A stretch of DNA of 22,643 nucleotides from DATCLA01 sp036564195 (GTDB lineage Bacteria; Bacillota; UBA4882; UBA8346): positions 1 through 22,643 of the forward strand of contig DATCLA010000223.1 in assembly GCA_036564195.1 (NCBI GenBank). Reading direction: 5' to 3'. Positions 15,714 through 22,643 of the stretch are shown here, piece by piece. Numbering within the stretch: the first letter of the stretch is position 1; each line of letters opens with the position of its first letter. The notes below the pieces were generated by a model that did not search any database, was not told where the DNA came from, and saw only the letters and a list, made by a program, of their open reading frames with translations. A program made the translations under genes and the position numbers.

Positions 15714-17954
15714 TTACTTCCCTTGACTTCGACTCTTAATTTCTTCCAATTGCCGAGCGGTAATATAAACTTCCCGAGGTTTACTACCTTCGTACGGTCC
15801 AACGATCCCCTTGGACTCCATCATATCAACCAAACGGGCTGCCCTGGTGTAACCGACCCGTAAACGCCGTTGCAAAACTGATGCCGAAGCCTGTCCGTAT
15901 TCAACTACAATCCGCACGGCATCCCAGAAAAGTTCGTCTTCTTCTACTGTTACGGCTTCTTCTTTTTCAGGAACGTTAACAAACTCTTCCTGATATTGGG
16001 GTTCGCCCTGCTCCTTCCAGTGTTTAATCACGGCTTCAATCTCTTTTTCGCCTACCAGCGCTCCCTGGACCCGGCGTGGTTTTATTGCGCCAACCGGAGA
16101 ATAAAGCATGTCGCCGCGGCCTAATAACCGTTCGGCGCCCGGTGCATCCAAAATAGTTCTGGAATCAACCTGAGATGAAACAGCAAAAGCAATTCGCGAA
16201 GGAATATTGGCTTTAATTAAACCGGTAATTATATCCACTGAGGGTCGCTGGGTAGCTACAACCAGATGAATCCCGGTTGCCCGGGCCATTTGAGCCAAGC
16301 GGCAAATTGAATCCTCAACTTCCACCGGAGCGACCATCATTAAGTCGGCTAATTCATCGATAATTACCACAATATGGGGCAACGGCTCCCCTTCCTTAAG
16401 TTGCTCATTATATTTCTCCAAATCCCTGACTCGGGCTTCGGCAAAAATCTTATAACGCCGTTCCATTTCGTTAACTACCATGTGTAAAACTCCGGCAGCT
16501 TTCTTAGCTTCGGTGACCACCGGCGCCATTAAGTGCGGGATCCCGTTATACATCGACAATTCGACCATCTTGGGGTCGATCATGATAAATTTAACCTCAT
16601 TCGGAAAGGCCTTATACAAAATGCTCATAATCATGGTATTGACACAAACGCTTTTTCCGGATCCGGTGGAACCAGCAATCAAGAGATGAGGCATCTTCGT
16701 CAAATCAGCTACCACCACTTCACCGCCGATGTCTACTCCCAGACCGATAGTTAATTTACCGGAATTCCAAAACTCTTTAGCTTCCAAGACTTCACCCAAA
16801 GTTACCACCTGAGTTTCCCGGTTGGGCACTTCAACTCCGATTGCGGCTTTACCGGGGATTGGAGCTTCGAGCCGCAAGCCTTTGGCTGCCAATGCCAACG
16901 CCAGGTCATCGGCGAGATTAACAATTTTACTGACTTTTACTCCCGGGGCCGGCTGCAGGTCATAACGGGTAATCACCGGACCATGGTGCACCTCCAGCAC
17001 TCTAACTTGAACGCCGAAGTAAGCCAAAGTCTCTTCTAACTGTTTCGACTGGTCGATTAAACGGCTAGTCTTCTTCGGTTTCGCTACTGCAATCAAATTT
17101 AAGTCCGGTAATTTATAGGGGCCTGATTTTGTCGCTGGCTTAAACACAGCTTCCTCTTTTTTAACAGTAGAGTCCGTAGGTTTACTGTTATGTTCTTCCA
17201 GGGAGGAATTCTTACCCTTCAACACTTGACGTAAAGTTCCGACCACCTTGCTCGGCCGACTCTCCCGTTCCCTCTCCGGCTTTTCCCCTGGGGTCGGCTC
17301 GGCGGCGGCTGCGGCCAGGGGTACGTTTTGGTAATAGTCGTAGCCGGTGTTGGCAGGAGCCGACCTAGCCGTCATGGCCTTCTTTCCCTGTTTGTTTGCA
17401 GCAGCACCACTCCGAGACGGCCTGGTCAAACTACGTAGCATTTCAATTAGGGGTCGATCGACCGCTAAAATAAAGGCCACAATCAACCAAACACCTAAAA
17501 AGACTAAGGTTCCGATCTTCCCGAAACACCGTACCAACGTCACCGTTAATAAATGCCCCACTACTCCGGAACCCTCCAATGCGCCCTTCCAGTTATCCGG
17601 AGTTAGGGTAACCCCACCATAAAGGTGGAGCATGACTAAGGCCCACAGGAATAATAAAGTCAATGAATAGAAACGGCGGTTCATAATCCCGTCCTGGCGG
17701 CGCACCATAAATAAGATTCCGATAACTAGCATAAATATAATGGGAAAGATGGCGCCGCGATGGCCGAACAGATATTCCAATCCCTCTTGTAAAACTGCGC
17801 CGATAAGCCCGGAACTGTTAAAAAAAATCGCAAGATATGACAATAAAGCCAGTCCGATTAGTAATATACCGGTAATCTCCAGTTTTTGTTCTAATAAACG
17901 GGGGTTGGCCTTTTTATGCTTTCTTTTGGTAATTTTCTTTTTGGTTCGAGCCAT
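15714..17954 (-). CDS. ftsK: DNA translocase FtsK/SpoIIIE
   Basis: This 746-residue protein begins with a very basic N-terminus (MARTKKKITKRKHKK) and about four membrane spans between residues 25 and 170. A variable linker (about 175-290) follows, then the alpha and beta motor domains. Walker A is GSTGSGKS (428-435) and Walker B is HIVVIIDE (527-534), with VVATQRPSVDIITGLIKANIP at 565-585. The C-terminal gamma winged helix (about 672-735, GYTRAARLVDMMESKGIVGP) reads polar DNA signals such as KOPS/SRS. It pumps chromosomal DNA through the closing septum during division and, in spore formers, into the forespore. FtsK and SpoIIIE cannot be separated by sequence alone. It starts one base after the symporter stop behind GGAGAATGAG, so it is translationally coupled to that gene. 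Confidence 0.96.
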   Translation of the reverse strand: MARTKKKITKRKHKKANPRLLEQKLEITGILLIGLALLSYLAIFFNSSGLIGAVLQEGLEYLFGHRGAIFPIIFMLVIGILFMVRRQDGIMNRRFYSLTLLFLWALVMLHLYGGVTLTPDNWKGALEGSGVVGHLLTVTLVRCFGKIGTLVFLGVWLIVAFILAVDRPLIEMLRSLTRPSRSGAAANKQGKKAMTARSAPANTGYDYYQNVPLAAAAAEPTPGEKPERERESRPSKVVGTLRQVLKGKNSSLEEHNSKPTDSTVKKEEAVFKPATKSGPYKLPDLNLIAVAKPKKTSRLIDQSKQLEETLAYFGVQVRVLEVHHGPVITRYDLQPAPGVKVSKIVNLADDLALALAAKGLRLEAPIPGKAAIGVEVPNRETQVVTLGEVLEAKEFWNSGKLTIGLGVDIGGEVVVADLTKMPHLLIAGSTGSGKSVCVNTMIMSILYKAFPNEVKFIMIDPKMVELSMYNGIPHLMAPVVTEAKKAAGVLHMVVNEMERRYKIFAEARVRDLEKYNEQLKEGEPLPHIVVIIDELADLMMVAPVEVEDSICRLAQMARATGIHLVVATQRPSVDIITGLIKANIPSRIAFAVSSQVDSRTILDAPGAERLLGRGDMLYSPVGAIKPRRVQGALVGEKEIEAVIKHWKEQGEPQYQEEFVNVPEKEEAVTVEEDELFWDAVRIVVEYGQASASVLQRRLRVGYTRAARLVDMMESKGIVGPYEGSKPREVYITARQLEEIKSRSQGK

Positions 17955-17955
17955 C

Positions 17956-19668
17956 TCATTCTCCTTCTTCTACAATAGTGCTGACAATATTGGCCGAATG
18001 GGCGGAAATCCGCTGTAAATTACTGAGTATCTCGACATAGATCACTCCTGAACCTGGCCAACATTTGCCTTGGTTTAAACGGTGAATATGGTTTTGACGC
18101 AATTCTTCCTCCAGTTTATCAATACTGTCTTCCCAGTTAATAATCTGTTTCGCCAACTCCAGATTGTCTTCGGAAAAAGCTAAACAGGCTTTATTAAAAA
18201 CCTCGGAAACCTTTCCGAACATTAACTCGATTTCATTGAAAGCCAATTCGGAAAAGAGTAACTGTTCCTTATGCTTCTTCTCTGCCAAGTGCGCAATGTT
18301 GTTGGCATGGTCGCCCACTCGTTCGATATCGGTCACAATGTGGAGCATTCCGGCCAGACGGTGTGACTGGTTTTCAGTTAACGAATTTTGGGATAATAAG
18401 GCCGATAGATAAAAAGTAATCTGTTCCTGTAAATCATCTACCAGCGCTTCATCCCGGTAGATACCGTCCAAGAGATGGCGTTGCCCCTTTAAAAACGCCA
18501 AACGGGCTGACTTCAACATCCCTTGAACGATCGCAGCCATATGGTTAATTTCGTAACTTGCCAGAATCAAAGCCAGGGCCGGACTCTGGAGAGCGCGCCG
18601 GTCCAAAAAGGTACTACTGTTTCCGGTATTCTTATCTCTTTTAGTAAAAATACTACAACCCAATTTAGTTGCCAGACAAGTAAAGGGAAACCAGAACAGA
18701 ATCACAGAAAGGTTAAACAGTAAGTGGGCCATGGCAATCTGCCAAATATAAAACCACTGGTTCGACAATTTTAAAGCCGGTACTCCCCATTTAAAAACCT
18801 TCAGCATAAATGTGTGGTAATACCCGTTTAAATGCGAACAAACAGTTAAAACCAGTAAATAAGCACAAGGTAACAGGCTTAACCAAATCAAGGCGGTTGA
18901 AAAGTTAAATACCAGATGGAAGCGGTTAGCCTTACGGACCGTAGGCAACCGGTCCAACCCCAGTAACATATTAATGATCGTCGCCCCCACATTAGCACCG
19001 ATTACAATGGCATAAACGCCGGATAAAAAATCCTGCGCGGCCAAGGCCAATTCGGTTCCCACCATACTTTGGGTAATTATTACTGCGGTATTACTACTAC
19101 GAAAAGCAGCCGCAATGCACATTCCCAACAAAAAACCCAACCAAGGGGTTAAGATGATTTGGCGGAGAAATCCGACTGCGCCGGGATTGACAGCTAAAGT
19201 TTGAAATGACTGATGAAAGAGGTTAAAACTTAAATACAACAATGCCAGATTAAACAGAACTTGGCCTAGGTAATGCCAATTAAGCCGTTTCCCATAAAAA
19301 TAAAGTAGATAGCCGCCAAATAAAAAAATATACCGCAACGATTTGGCATTAAACGCCATCAGTTGCGCGGTCACAGTCATTCCCAGGTTTACCCCCATCA
19401 TAATCCATAAAGCCGGTAATAAACTTAATAGTCCGGCATTGACCAGGCTGGAGACCATTCCAAACGTTAAAACGTTGCTTTGTAAGGCTGTGCCAATTCC
19501 AATTCCGTTACAGAGGGTTGACAGCGGGCGTTGGGCCTGTTTTTCAATGATAATCCGCAACCGTTCTCCGGTCATCTTCTGGACTCCATCACCAAACCGG
19601 AAAATTGCATATAAAAAAAGGCCTAAAGCTCCAAACAGACCGATAATACCTTCAATAAGCTGTGACAA
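17956..19668 (-). CDS. Na+/phosphate symporter-like protein fused to a PhoU domain
   Basis: This 570-residue protein has an N-terminal transporter part (about 1-340) with two inverted Na/Pi-cotransporter repeats and a C-terminal PhoU-like helical part (about 360-570). The PhoU part has TDIERVGDHANNIAHLAE (446-463) and a weaker second copy, SNLQRISAHSANIV. It resembles NptA/YjbB exporters. The repeat signatures are altered: the usual QSSSA appears as QSN at 63-65 and as R-S-S-N-T at 190-194, so substrate or ion use may differ. GVNLGMTVTAQ and GANVGATIIN are retained. I chose the TTG at 19668 because AGGAGG lies 9 bases upstream; a GTG eight codons earlier would have this Shine-Dalgarno inside the coding region. 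It overlaps the ftsK translation signals (one-base gap), so the two are one unit. Confidence 0.85.
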   Translation of the reverse strand: MSQLIEGIIGLFGALGLFLYAIFRFGDGVQKMTGERLRIIIEKQAQRPLSTLCNGIGIGTALQSNVLTFGMVSSLVNAGLLSLLPALWIMMGVNLGMTVTAQLMAFNAKSLRYIFLFGGYLLYFYGKRLNWHYLGQVLFNLALLYLSFNLFHQSFQTLAVNPGAVGFLRQIILTPWLGFLLGMCIAAAFRSSNTAVIITQSMVGTELALAAQDFLSGVYAIVIGANVGATIINMLLGLDRLPTVRKANRFHLVFNFSTALIWLSLLPCAYLLVLTVCSHLNGYYHTFMLKVFKWGVPALKLSNQWFYIWQIAMAHLLFNLSVILFWFPFTCLATKLGCSIFTKRDKNTGNSSTFLDRRALQSPALALILASYEINHMAAIVQGMLKSARLAFLKGQRHLLDGIYRDEALVDDLQEQITFYLSALLSQNSLTENQSHRLAGMLHIVTDIERVGDHANNIAHLAEKKHKEQLLFSELAFNEIELMFGKVSEVFNKACLAFSEDNLELAKQIINWEDSIDKLEEELRQNHIHRLNQGKCWPGSGVIYVEILSNLQRISAHSANIVSTIVEEGE

Positions 19669-20122
19669 AGCGGTGAGCCTCCTCTGACACAAACAAATTG
19701 TTTTTAAAATATTCTCTGATCCGGGGGCTTTTTCCTTCCTAGAATTTAAGGAACTAATTAGTTACGCCAAGCGTATGAAAGTAGACATTAATTCACCTGT
19801 GCTTCCGTACCCACATATAAAAATGGTCTGCCAAAACCTGACAAACCATTAAGTACAAATATGCTTTAAACCGGTTCCCTGTTAATCCCGAGGGTCATTT
19901 ATTGAACCTAAATTATAATTATCATCCCAAGCTAAACTGCCTGCTAAAGAACTTAGTGCATCTGAGTAAGTAAGAAGAGTATTGCACTTTTCAGTTTTGC
20001 CCTTCTTGCTTTATTTGAATCTCACGGGAGGAAAAATATATTATAACAGAGTAATATTAAATCTTAATAAATCTAACCCAAGTTCGGGATGGATTGGAAC
20101 GTCCTCTAGAGGAGACAGCGAA
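19669..20122. other. Divergent intergenic region between the symporter and PPTase genes
   Basis: No gene is seen in these 454 bases. They hold a perfect 12-bp palindrome AACTAATTAGTT at 19752-19763, possibly an operator. A hairpin at 19822-19850 (AATGGTTTG / CAGACCATT, one G-U pair) is followed by TTTTATATG on the minus strand and looks like a weak leftward terminator. A weak rightward promoter and a 12-bp palindrome TCCTCTAGAGGA (20102-20113) lie ahead of the PPTase start. The frame of the PPTase gene stays open back to 19982, but without a ribosome binding site. Confidence 0.5.
20015..20044 (+). promoter_or_regulatory. Possible sigma-A promoter for the PPTase gene
   Basis: TTGAAT at 20015-20020 and TATTAT at 20039-20044 are separated by 18 bases. 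Initiation is predicted near 20051, giving a leader of about 70 bases. The match is moderate, and another TATAAT lies at 19913-19918 without a good -35 partner. Confidence 0.35.
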
Positions 20123-20875
20123 ATGGTTAATCCCCCCATTTATATTGAGAAATTAGAATTAATTCGGCCTAATGAATCTTTCCAGGCCGGTCTTTGCCTT
20201 TGCTGGCTGACAAAGTTCAATCAGTATGAAGAAATAGTAGCCAATTTAGACCCTAAGGAGCAACAGTATTATGAGACACTCAAATTCGAAAAACGGATTA
20301 AAAGCTACCTAACTGGACGTTTAGCTGCAAAAAAAGCAATTGCCGCCTTAACCGGAAATAATAATTTAGCCAAGATTGCCATTCAACGGGGAATTTTTAC
20401 CCAACCGATTGCTACCTGTGAAGGACAACCCAATATTCAAGTAAGCATCAGTCATTGTGAAGATTTCGGAGCAGCCATTGCCTTTCCGGAAGCGCATCCT
20501 ATGGGTATCGACCTGGAAAAGATTGCTATAAAACAAAATCAGGTCATTGAAAGGGAAGTTACCGAAGCTGAGATCAATCTGATCAAAACCTTCCCGGTAC
20601 CGTATGAAAAAATGCTCACCCTTTTATGGACAGCCAAAGAAGCCCTATCTAAGGTGTTAAAAACCGGTTTAATGACTCCGTTTCAAATCTATGAAATAGC
20701 TAAAATCGACCTCCACCCTAATTATCTGCTTTGTACCTATAAAAATTTTGCCCAATATAAAGCGATGTCATTTTTTTTAGGTAAATATAGCTGTTCCCTT
20801 ACTTATCCAATGAAAACCGAATTAAGGGTTGATCTTTATTCCCTCAGGAAAGCTTTGGAGATCTGCAATGAATAA
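20123..20875 (+). CDS. Sfp-type 4'-phosphopantetheinyl transferase
   Basis: This 250-residue enzyme transfers 4'-phosphopantetheine from coenzyme A to a serine on a carrier protein, using Mg2+. The Sfp-class motifs are present: KRIKSYLTGRLAAKKAI (58-73), SISH (108-111), MGIDLEKI with the metal ligands Asp130 and Glu132 (127-134), and LLWTAKEALSKVL with Trp169, Lys172, Glu173 and Lys177. Length fits Sfp/Gsp-type, pseudo-dimeric enzymes, not the 120-residue AcpS. I chose the ATG at 20123 because AGAGGAG lies 8 bases upstream; the frame is open for 47 more codons upstream, but those encode an unconserved stretch without a Shine-Dalgarno. It is encoded against its neighbours, between ylzJ and the symporter. 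No NRPS, PKS or carrier protein gene is in view, so its client is unknown. Confidence 0.9.
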   Translation: MVNPPIYIEKLELIRPNESFQAGLCLCWLTKFNQYEEIVANLDPKEQQYYETLKFEKRIKSYLTGRLAAKKAIAALTGNNNLAKIAIQRGIFTQPIATCEGQPNIQVSISHCEDFGAAIAFPEAHPMGIDLEKIAIKQNQVIEREVTEAEINLIKTFPVPYEKMLTLLWTAKEALSKVLKTGLMTPFQIYEIAKIDLHPNYLLCTYKNFAQYKAMSFFLGKYSCSLTYPMKTELRVDLYSLRKALEICNE

Positions 20876-20876
20876 A

Positions 20877-20931
20877 TTTAACACAATATATGGTGTCTAG
20901 CCCGGATTAGTCTACCAATAATTGTGTTAAA
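20877..20931. terminator. Large inverted repeat between converging genes
   Basis: Perfect 11-base arms TTTAACACAAT (20877-20887) and ATTGTGTTAAA (20921-20931) enclose 33 bases that hold a smaller TGGT/ACCA stem. It starts two bases after the PPTase stop and ends 36 bases from the ylzJ stop, so it is probably a bidirectional terminator, though T-tracts are short on both strands. Confidence 0.5.
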
Positions 20932-20967
20932 AGCAGAATTTTAAAATTATGAAACTGGCTCAATCAG

Positions 20968-21180
20968 CTACAAAACCATCCCGGGCTGCCAGTTGGGATT
21001 GAGGTAATCCTGGGAATTGGAGCTGATAATCCGTTTAATAACCACCCTCCCGTTGCCTAAAGGTTGGCCAAGCAGGCTTACTCCTCCCATTTTAATCTCA
21101 ACCTCTGGTTGGAAGGGCGAATTATCTGTCTGGTCTTGGGCAAAAATAAACTCTTCCGGAACCACCGTATATAACAACAC
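20968..21180 (-). CDS. ylzJ: YlzJ-like small protein
   Basis: This 70-residue protein matches the YlzJ family of Firmicutes: an N-terminal MLLYTVVPEEFIF and a C-terminal region ending in LNPNWQPGMVL. Function is unknown. In Bacillus, ylzJ lies between tepA and spoIIIE; here it still overlaps tepA but is separated from ftsK by the PPTase and symporter genes. The GTG at 21180 overlaps the tepA TAG by one base (TAGTG), with AAAGGAG 8 bases upstream inside the tepA end. This is a strong translational-coupling arrangement. Confidence 0.85.
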   Translation of the reverse strand: MLLYTVVPEEFIFAQDQTDNSPFQPEVEIKMGGVSLLGQPLGNGRVVIKRIISSNSQDYLNPNWQPGMVL

Positions 21181-21950
21181 TACTGGATCTCCTTTCCCTT
21201 AGCTCCGAACTTCAATTCCACCAGTTGATCCAATTTTTCAAGGGCTTGTTGAATTCCGCCGACTTCATCGATGAGACCACATTCTACCGCATCTTTCCCC
21301 ACCAGTACGGTTCCGATGTCCCGTACTAGGTTACCGGTTCGGAACATTAACTCCCGAAATTGTTCTTCACCAACTTTAGAATGATTAGTGACAAATTTGA
21401 TAATTCGGTCCTGCATCTTATCAAGATAGTCGTAAGTTTGGGGTACGCCGATTACCAATCCGGTCAGGCGTAAGGGGTGAACGGTCATGGTAGCGGTTTC
21501 TACAATAAAACTATAGTCGGCCGCAACCGCAATCGGCACCCCGATCGAATGCCCGCCACCTAAAACTAAAGAAACTGTCGGCTTGGACATACTTTCCAAC
21601 ATTTCAGCAATGGCTAAACCGGCTTCAACATCACCGCCTACCGTATTTAAGATCACCAAAAGACCTTTAATGTTCTTATTTTGTTCGATGGCAACCAGTT
21701 GCGGAATGATATGTTCATATTTGGTAGTCTTATTTTTTTGGGGTAAAATCACATGACCTTCAATTTGACCAACAATGATTAGAGTATGCAGATAATTCTC
21801 GGGTACGGGGACCGGCTGAGTTTGACCTAGCGATTTTAAATTTTGTAAAACAAGTCGCTGCTTGCGTGGACTTTGCCGGAACGGTGGTTCAACTGTTTCC
21901 GGTAATGGATTTTGCGGATCAACTTCTCCTTTTGGCGGTTGAATATCCAT
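21180..21950 (-). CDS. tepA: ClpP-class serine protease TepA
   Basis: This 256-residue protein has a ClpP/crotonase-like fold. Substrate-binding [10 protein letters not shown] lies at 102-111, the nucleophile is Ser135 in [11 protein letters not shown], His158 is in MTVHPLRL, and the likely third catalytic residue is Asp211 in VRDIG before the ClpP-like GLIDEVGG. The N-terminal 50 residues are Pro/Gln-rich and probably disordered. Members are cytoplasmic and were named translocation-enhancing protein from early Bacillus work; the substrate is unclear. The ATG at 21950 follows GGGAGGTG by about 6 bases. The upstream promoter-like element resembles a sporulation sigma-F/G site more than sigma-A. 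It is the first gene of tepA-ylzJ. Confidence 0.92.
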   Translation of the reverse strand: MDIQPPKGEVDPQNPLPETVEPPFRQSPRKQRLVLQNLKSLGQTQPVPVPENYLHTLIIVGQIEGHVILPQKNKTTKYEHIIPQLVAIEQNKNIKGLLVILNTVGGDVEAGLAIAEMLESMSKPTVSLVLGGGHSIGVPIAVAADYSFIVETATMTVHPLRLTGLVIGVPQTYDYLDKMQDRIIKFVTNHSKVGEEQFRELMFRTGNLVRDIGTVLVGKDAVECGLIDEVGGIQQALEKLDQLVELKFGAKGKEIQ

Positions 21951-21975
21951 AAAAGCACCTCCCTCAACGTAAATC

Positions 21976-22004
21976 TAGTATACCTTTACCGCCAAAAAAC
22001 ATGC
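21976..22004 (-). promoter_or_regulatory. Possible sigma-F/G-type promoter for tepA
   Basis: GCATG (22004-22000), a 17-base spacer and TATACTA (21982-21976) resemble the Bacillus sigma-G pattern GHATR-17/18-CATWMTA with one mismatch. The same TATACT could serve as a sigma-A -10 box, but no TTGACA-like -35 lies 16-18 bases ahead of it. Confidence 0.35.
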
Positions 22005-22057
22005 GACCGAAAATTTTTTTAATAACCTTAGTAAATTAGTGATAAATCAACTAATAC

Positions 22058-22086
22058 TTGCGCTTTTTTTATCAAAATATTATAAT
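22058..22086 (+). promoter_or_regulatory. Sigma-A promoter for the PilZ gene
   Basis: TTGCGC at 22058-22063 and a perfect TATAAT at 22081-22086 are separated by exactly 17 bases. Initiation is predicted near 22093, leaving a leader of about 56 bases before the ATG. Confidence 0.8.
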
Positions 22087-22148
22087 AAAATAATGGCTAA
22101 AACGATCGACAATCACTGAAAGCGGACGCAATAGGGGGAGAATTGTTT

Positions 22149-22643
22149 ATGCCCGGTAACTTTCTTGATGAACTCTTTTATCCTGGAAACACCGTTCAAG
22201 TGGAATACTATGAAAACCCACGTTCGAAGCTGGTCATCTTAACCTCAATCCAAAGTATTTCTGACCAGACCATTCAGTTACTGGTAACCAATGAAGCAAA
22301 CGCCAATCAAACTCCGGTTAAACCAGGTATTATCCTATTACTAAAAGTCAGAGAAAAAAGTACCGCTCAGGTCTATTATTATTCCTCCAAACTAATCGAA
22401 TACCGGCCTGGTAACCCGGTATTGCTGGTCATCAAGCGTCCTCCCTTAAGCCAGACGCTTTCGCGCCGAAATTTCTTCCGTTGCGAAGTGGATTTTCCCT
22501 TCAGTTTCTGGGTGAATAAACAAGAAGTTAAAGGCCAGGTTAAAAATCTTTCCGCAAGCGGTTTATACGGAACCTTTGAGGTTAAACTCAATCTCAAGCT
22601 AGGTATGATTCTCCCTATTGAATTTAAGTTGCCAACGTATGAG
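22149..22643 (+). CDS. PilZ/YcgR-like c-di-GMP receptor (3' end outside window)
   Basis: The visible 165 codons encode an N-terminal YcgR-type (YcgR_2) beta domain (about 10-98, including PGNTVQVEYYE and AQVYYYSSKLIEYRPGNPVLLV). The start of a PilZ domain follows. Its two c-di-GMP-contacting motifs are present: R-x3-R in RRNFFR (106-111) and N-x-S-x-x-G in NLSASG (133-138). Proteins with this layout, such as Bacillus YpfA/DgrA and E. coli YcgR, bind c-di-GMP and slow flagellar motility; no flagellar gene is in view, so the target here is unknown. The ATG at 22149 lies 8-9 bases after AGGGGGAG. It is divergent from tepA. The end of the PilZ domain is cut by the window edge. Confidence 0.9.
   Translation, partial: MPGNFLDELFYPGNTVQVEYYENPRSKLVILTSIQSISDQTIQLLVTNEANANQTPVKPGIILLLKVREKSTAQVYYYSSKLIEYRPGNPVLLVIKRPPLSQTLSRRNFFRCEVDFPFSFWVNKQEVKGQVKNLSASGLYGTFEVKLNLKLGMILPIEFKLPTYE

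Noticed and set aside
14705..19995. Similar strings GCACTTTTCCAGT (near 14708) and GCACTTTTCAGT (near 19984)
   Set aside because: Twelve shared bases with one indel and no similarity beyond; expected by chance in AT-rich gaps.
19882..20010. Minus-strand stop-to-stop frame of about 42 codons ending near 19882
   Set aside because: The translation looks protein-like in part but contains no ATG, GTG or TTG, so it cannot be started.
20078..20100. Stretch AGTTCGGGATGGATTGG in the PPTase leader resembling antisense 5S rRNA
   Set aside because: Only about ten bases match the usual antisense pattern, and no further rRNA sequence follows.
1..22643. CRISPR arrays, insertion sequences, prophage or defence genes
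   Set aside because: Looked for repeated spacers, transposase motifs and terminal repeats throughout; none seen.

Overview
The window looks like a chromosomal housekeeping segment from a low-to-moderate-GC, Gram-positive-type bacterium of the Firmicutes, more clostridial than bacillar. Four things point that way: the RNase P RNA has type A architecture, pheST sits behind a T-box leader, the small genes yqzL and ylzJ are present, and the gene neighbourhoods (tepA-ylzJ-ftsK/spoIIIE, dnaG-rpoD-nif3-zinc-ribbon protein, SpoU methyltransferase-pheS-pheT-zapA-cvpA) are typical of Firmicutes. YqzL, YlzJ and TepA are commonest in endospore formers, so a spore-forming lineage is plausible, but no sporulation-specific gene is in view.

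Almost everything is on the minus strand, so the biological reading order runs from right to left. At the far right, a plus-strand PilZ/YcgR-type c-di-GMP receptor gene runs off the window. It is divergent from tepA (ClpP-like serine protease), which overlaps ylzJ by one base. A plus-strand Sfp-type phosphopantetheinyl transferase gene and a Na+/phosphate symporter-PhoU fusion gene separate ylzJ from ftsK/spoIIIE. Next come rodZ, dnaG and rpoD (primase and primary sigma factor), a tRNA with a CAU anticodon, a Nif3-family gene, and a coiled-coil zinc-ribbon gene. After that come rnpB, a SpoU-class rRNA methyltransferase gene, yqzL and the Phe T-box. The left end holds pheS-pheT, an unrecognised membrane protein gene, zapA, cvpA, a DUF421 gene, and a metalloenzyme of the alkaline phosphatase/phosphoglycerate mutase superfamily that runs off the left edge.

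The genes serve DNA replication start and transcription (dnaG, rpoD), tRNA processing and charging (rnpB, tRNA, pheST), rRNA modification, cell shape and division (rodZ, ftsK, zapA), and membrane functions. Regulation can be read directly at several places: a T-box with a UUC specifier, an intrinsic terminator after rnpB, one after the tRNA, and five good sigma-A promoters (yqzL, methyltransferase, rnpB, tRNA, PilZ gene).

No CRISPR array, insertion sequence, prophage or obvious defence system is visible. The most notable irregularities are a CvpA protein with a nine-cysteine zinc-ribbon-like tail, a strong hairpin covering the Shine-Dalgarno of the unknown membrane gene, a short c-di-GMP-riboswitch-like sequence in the leader of the PilZ gene, a phosphate-transporter-like protein with altered QSS motifs, and a PPTase gene inserted against the local transcription direction.
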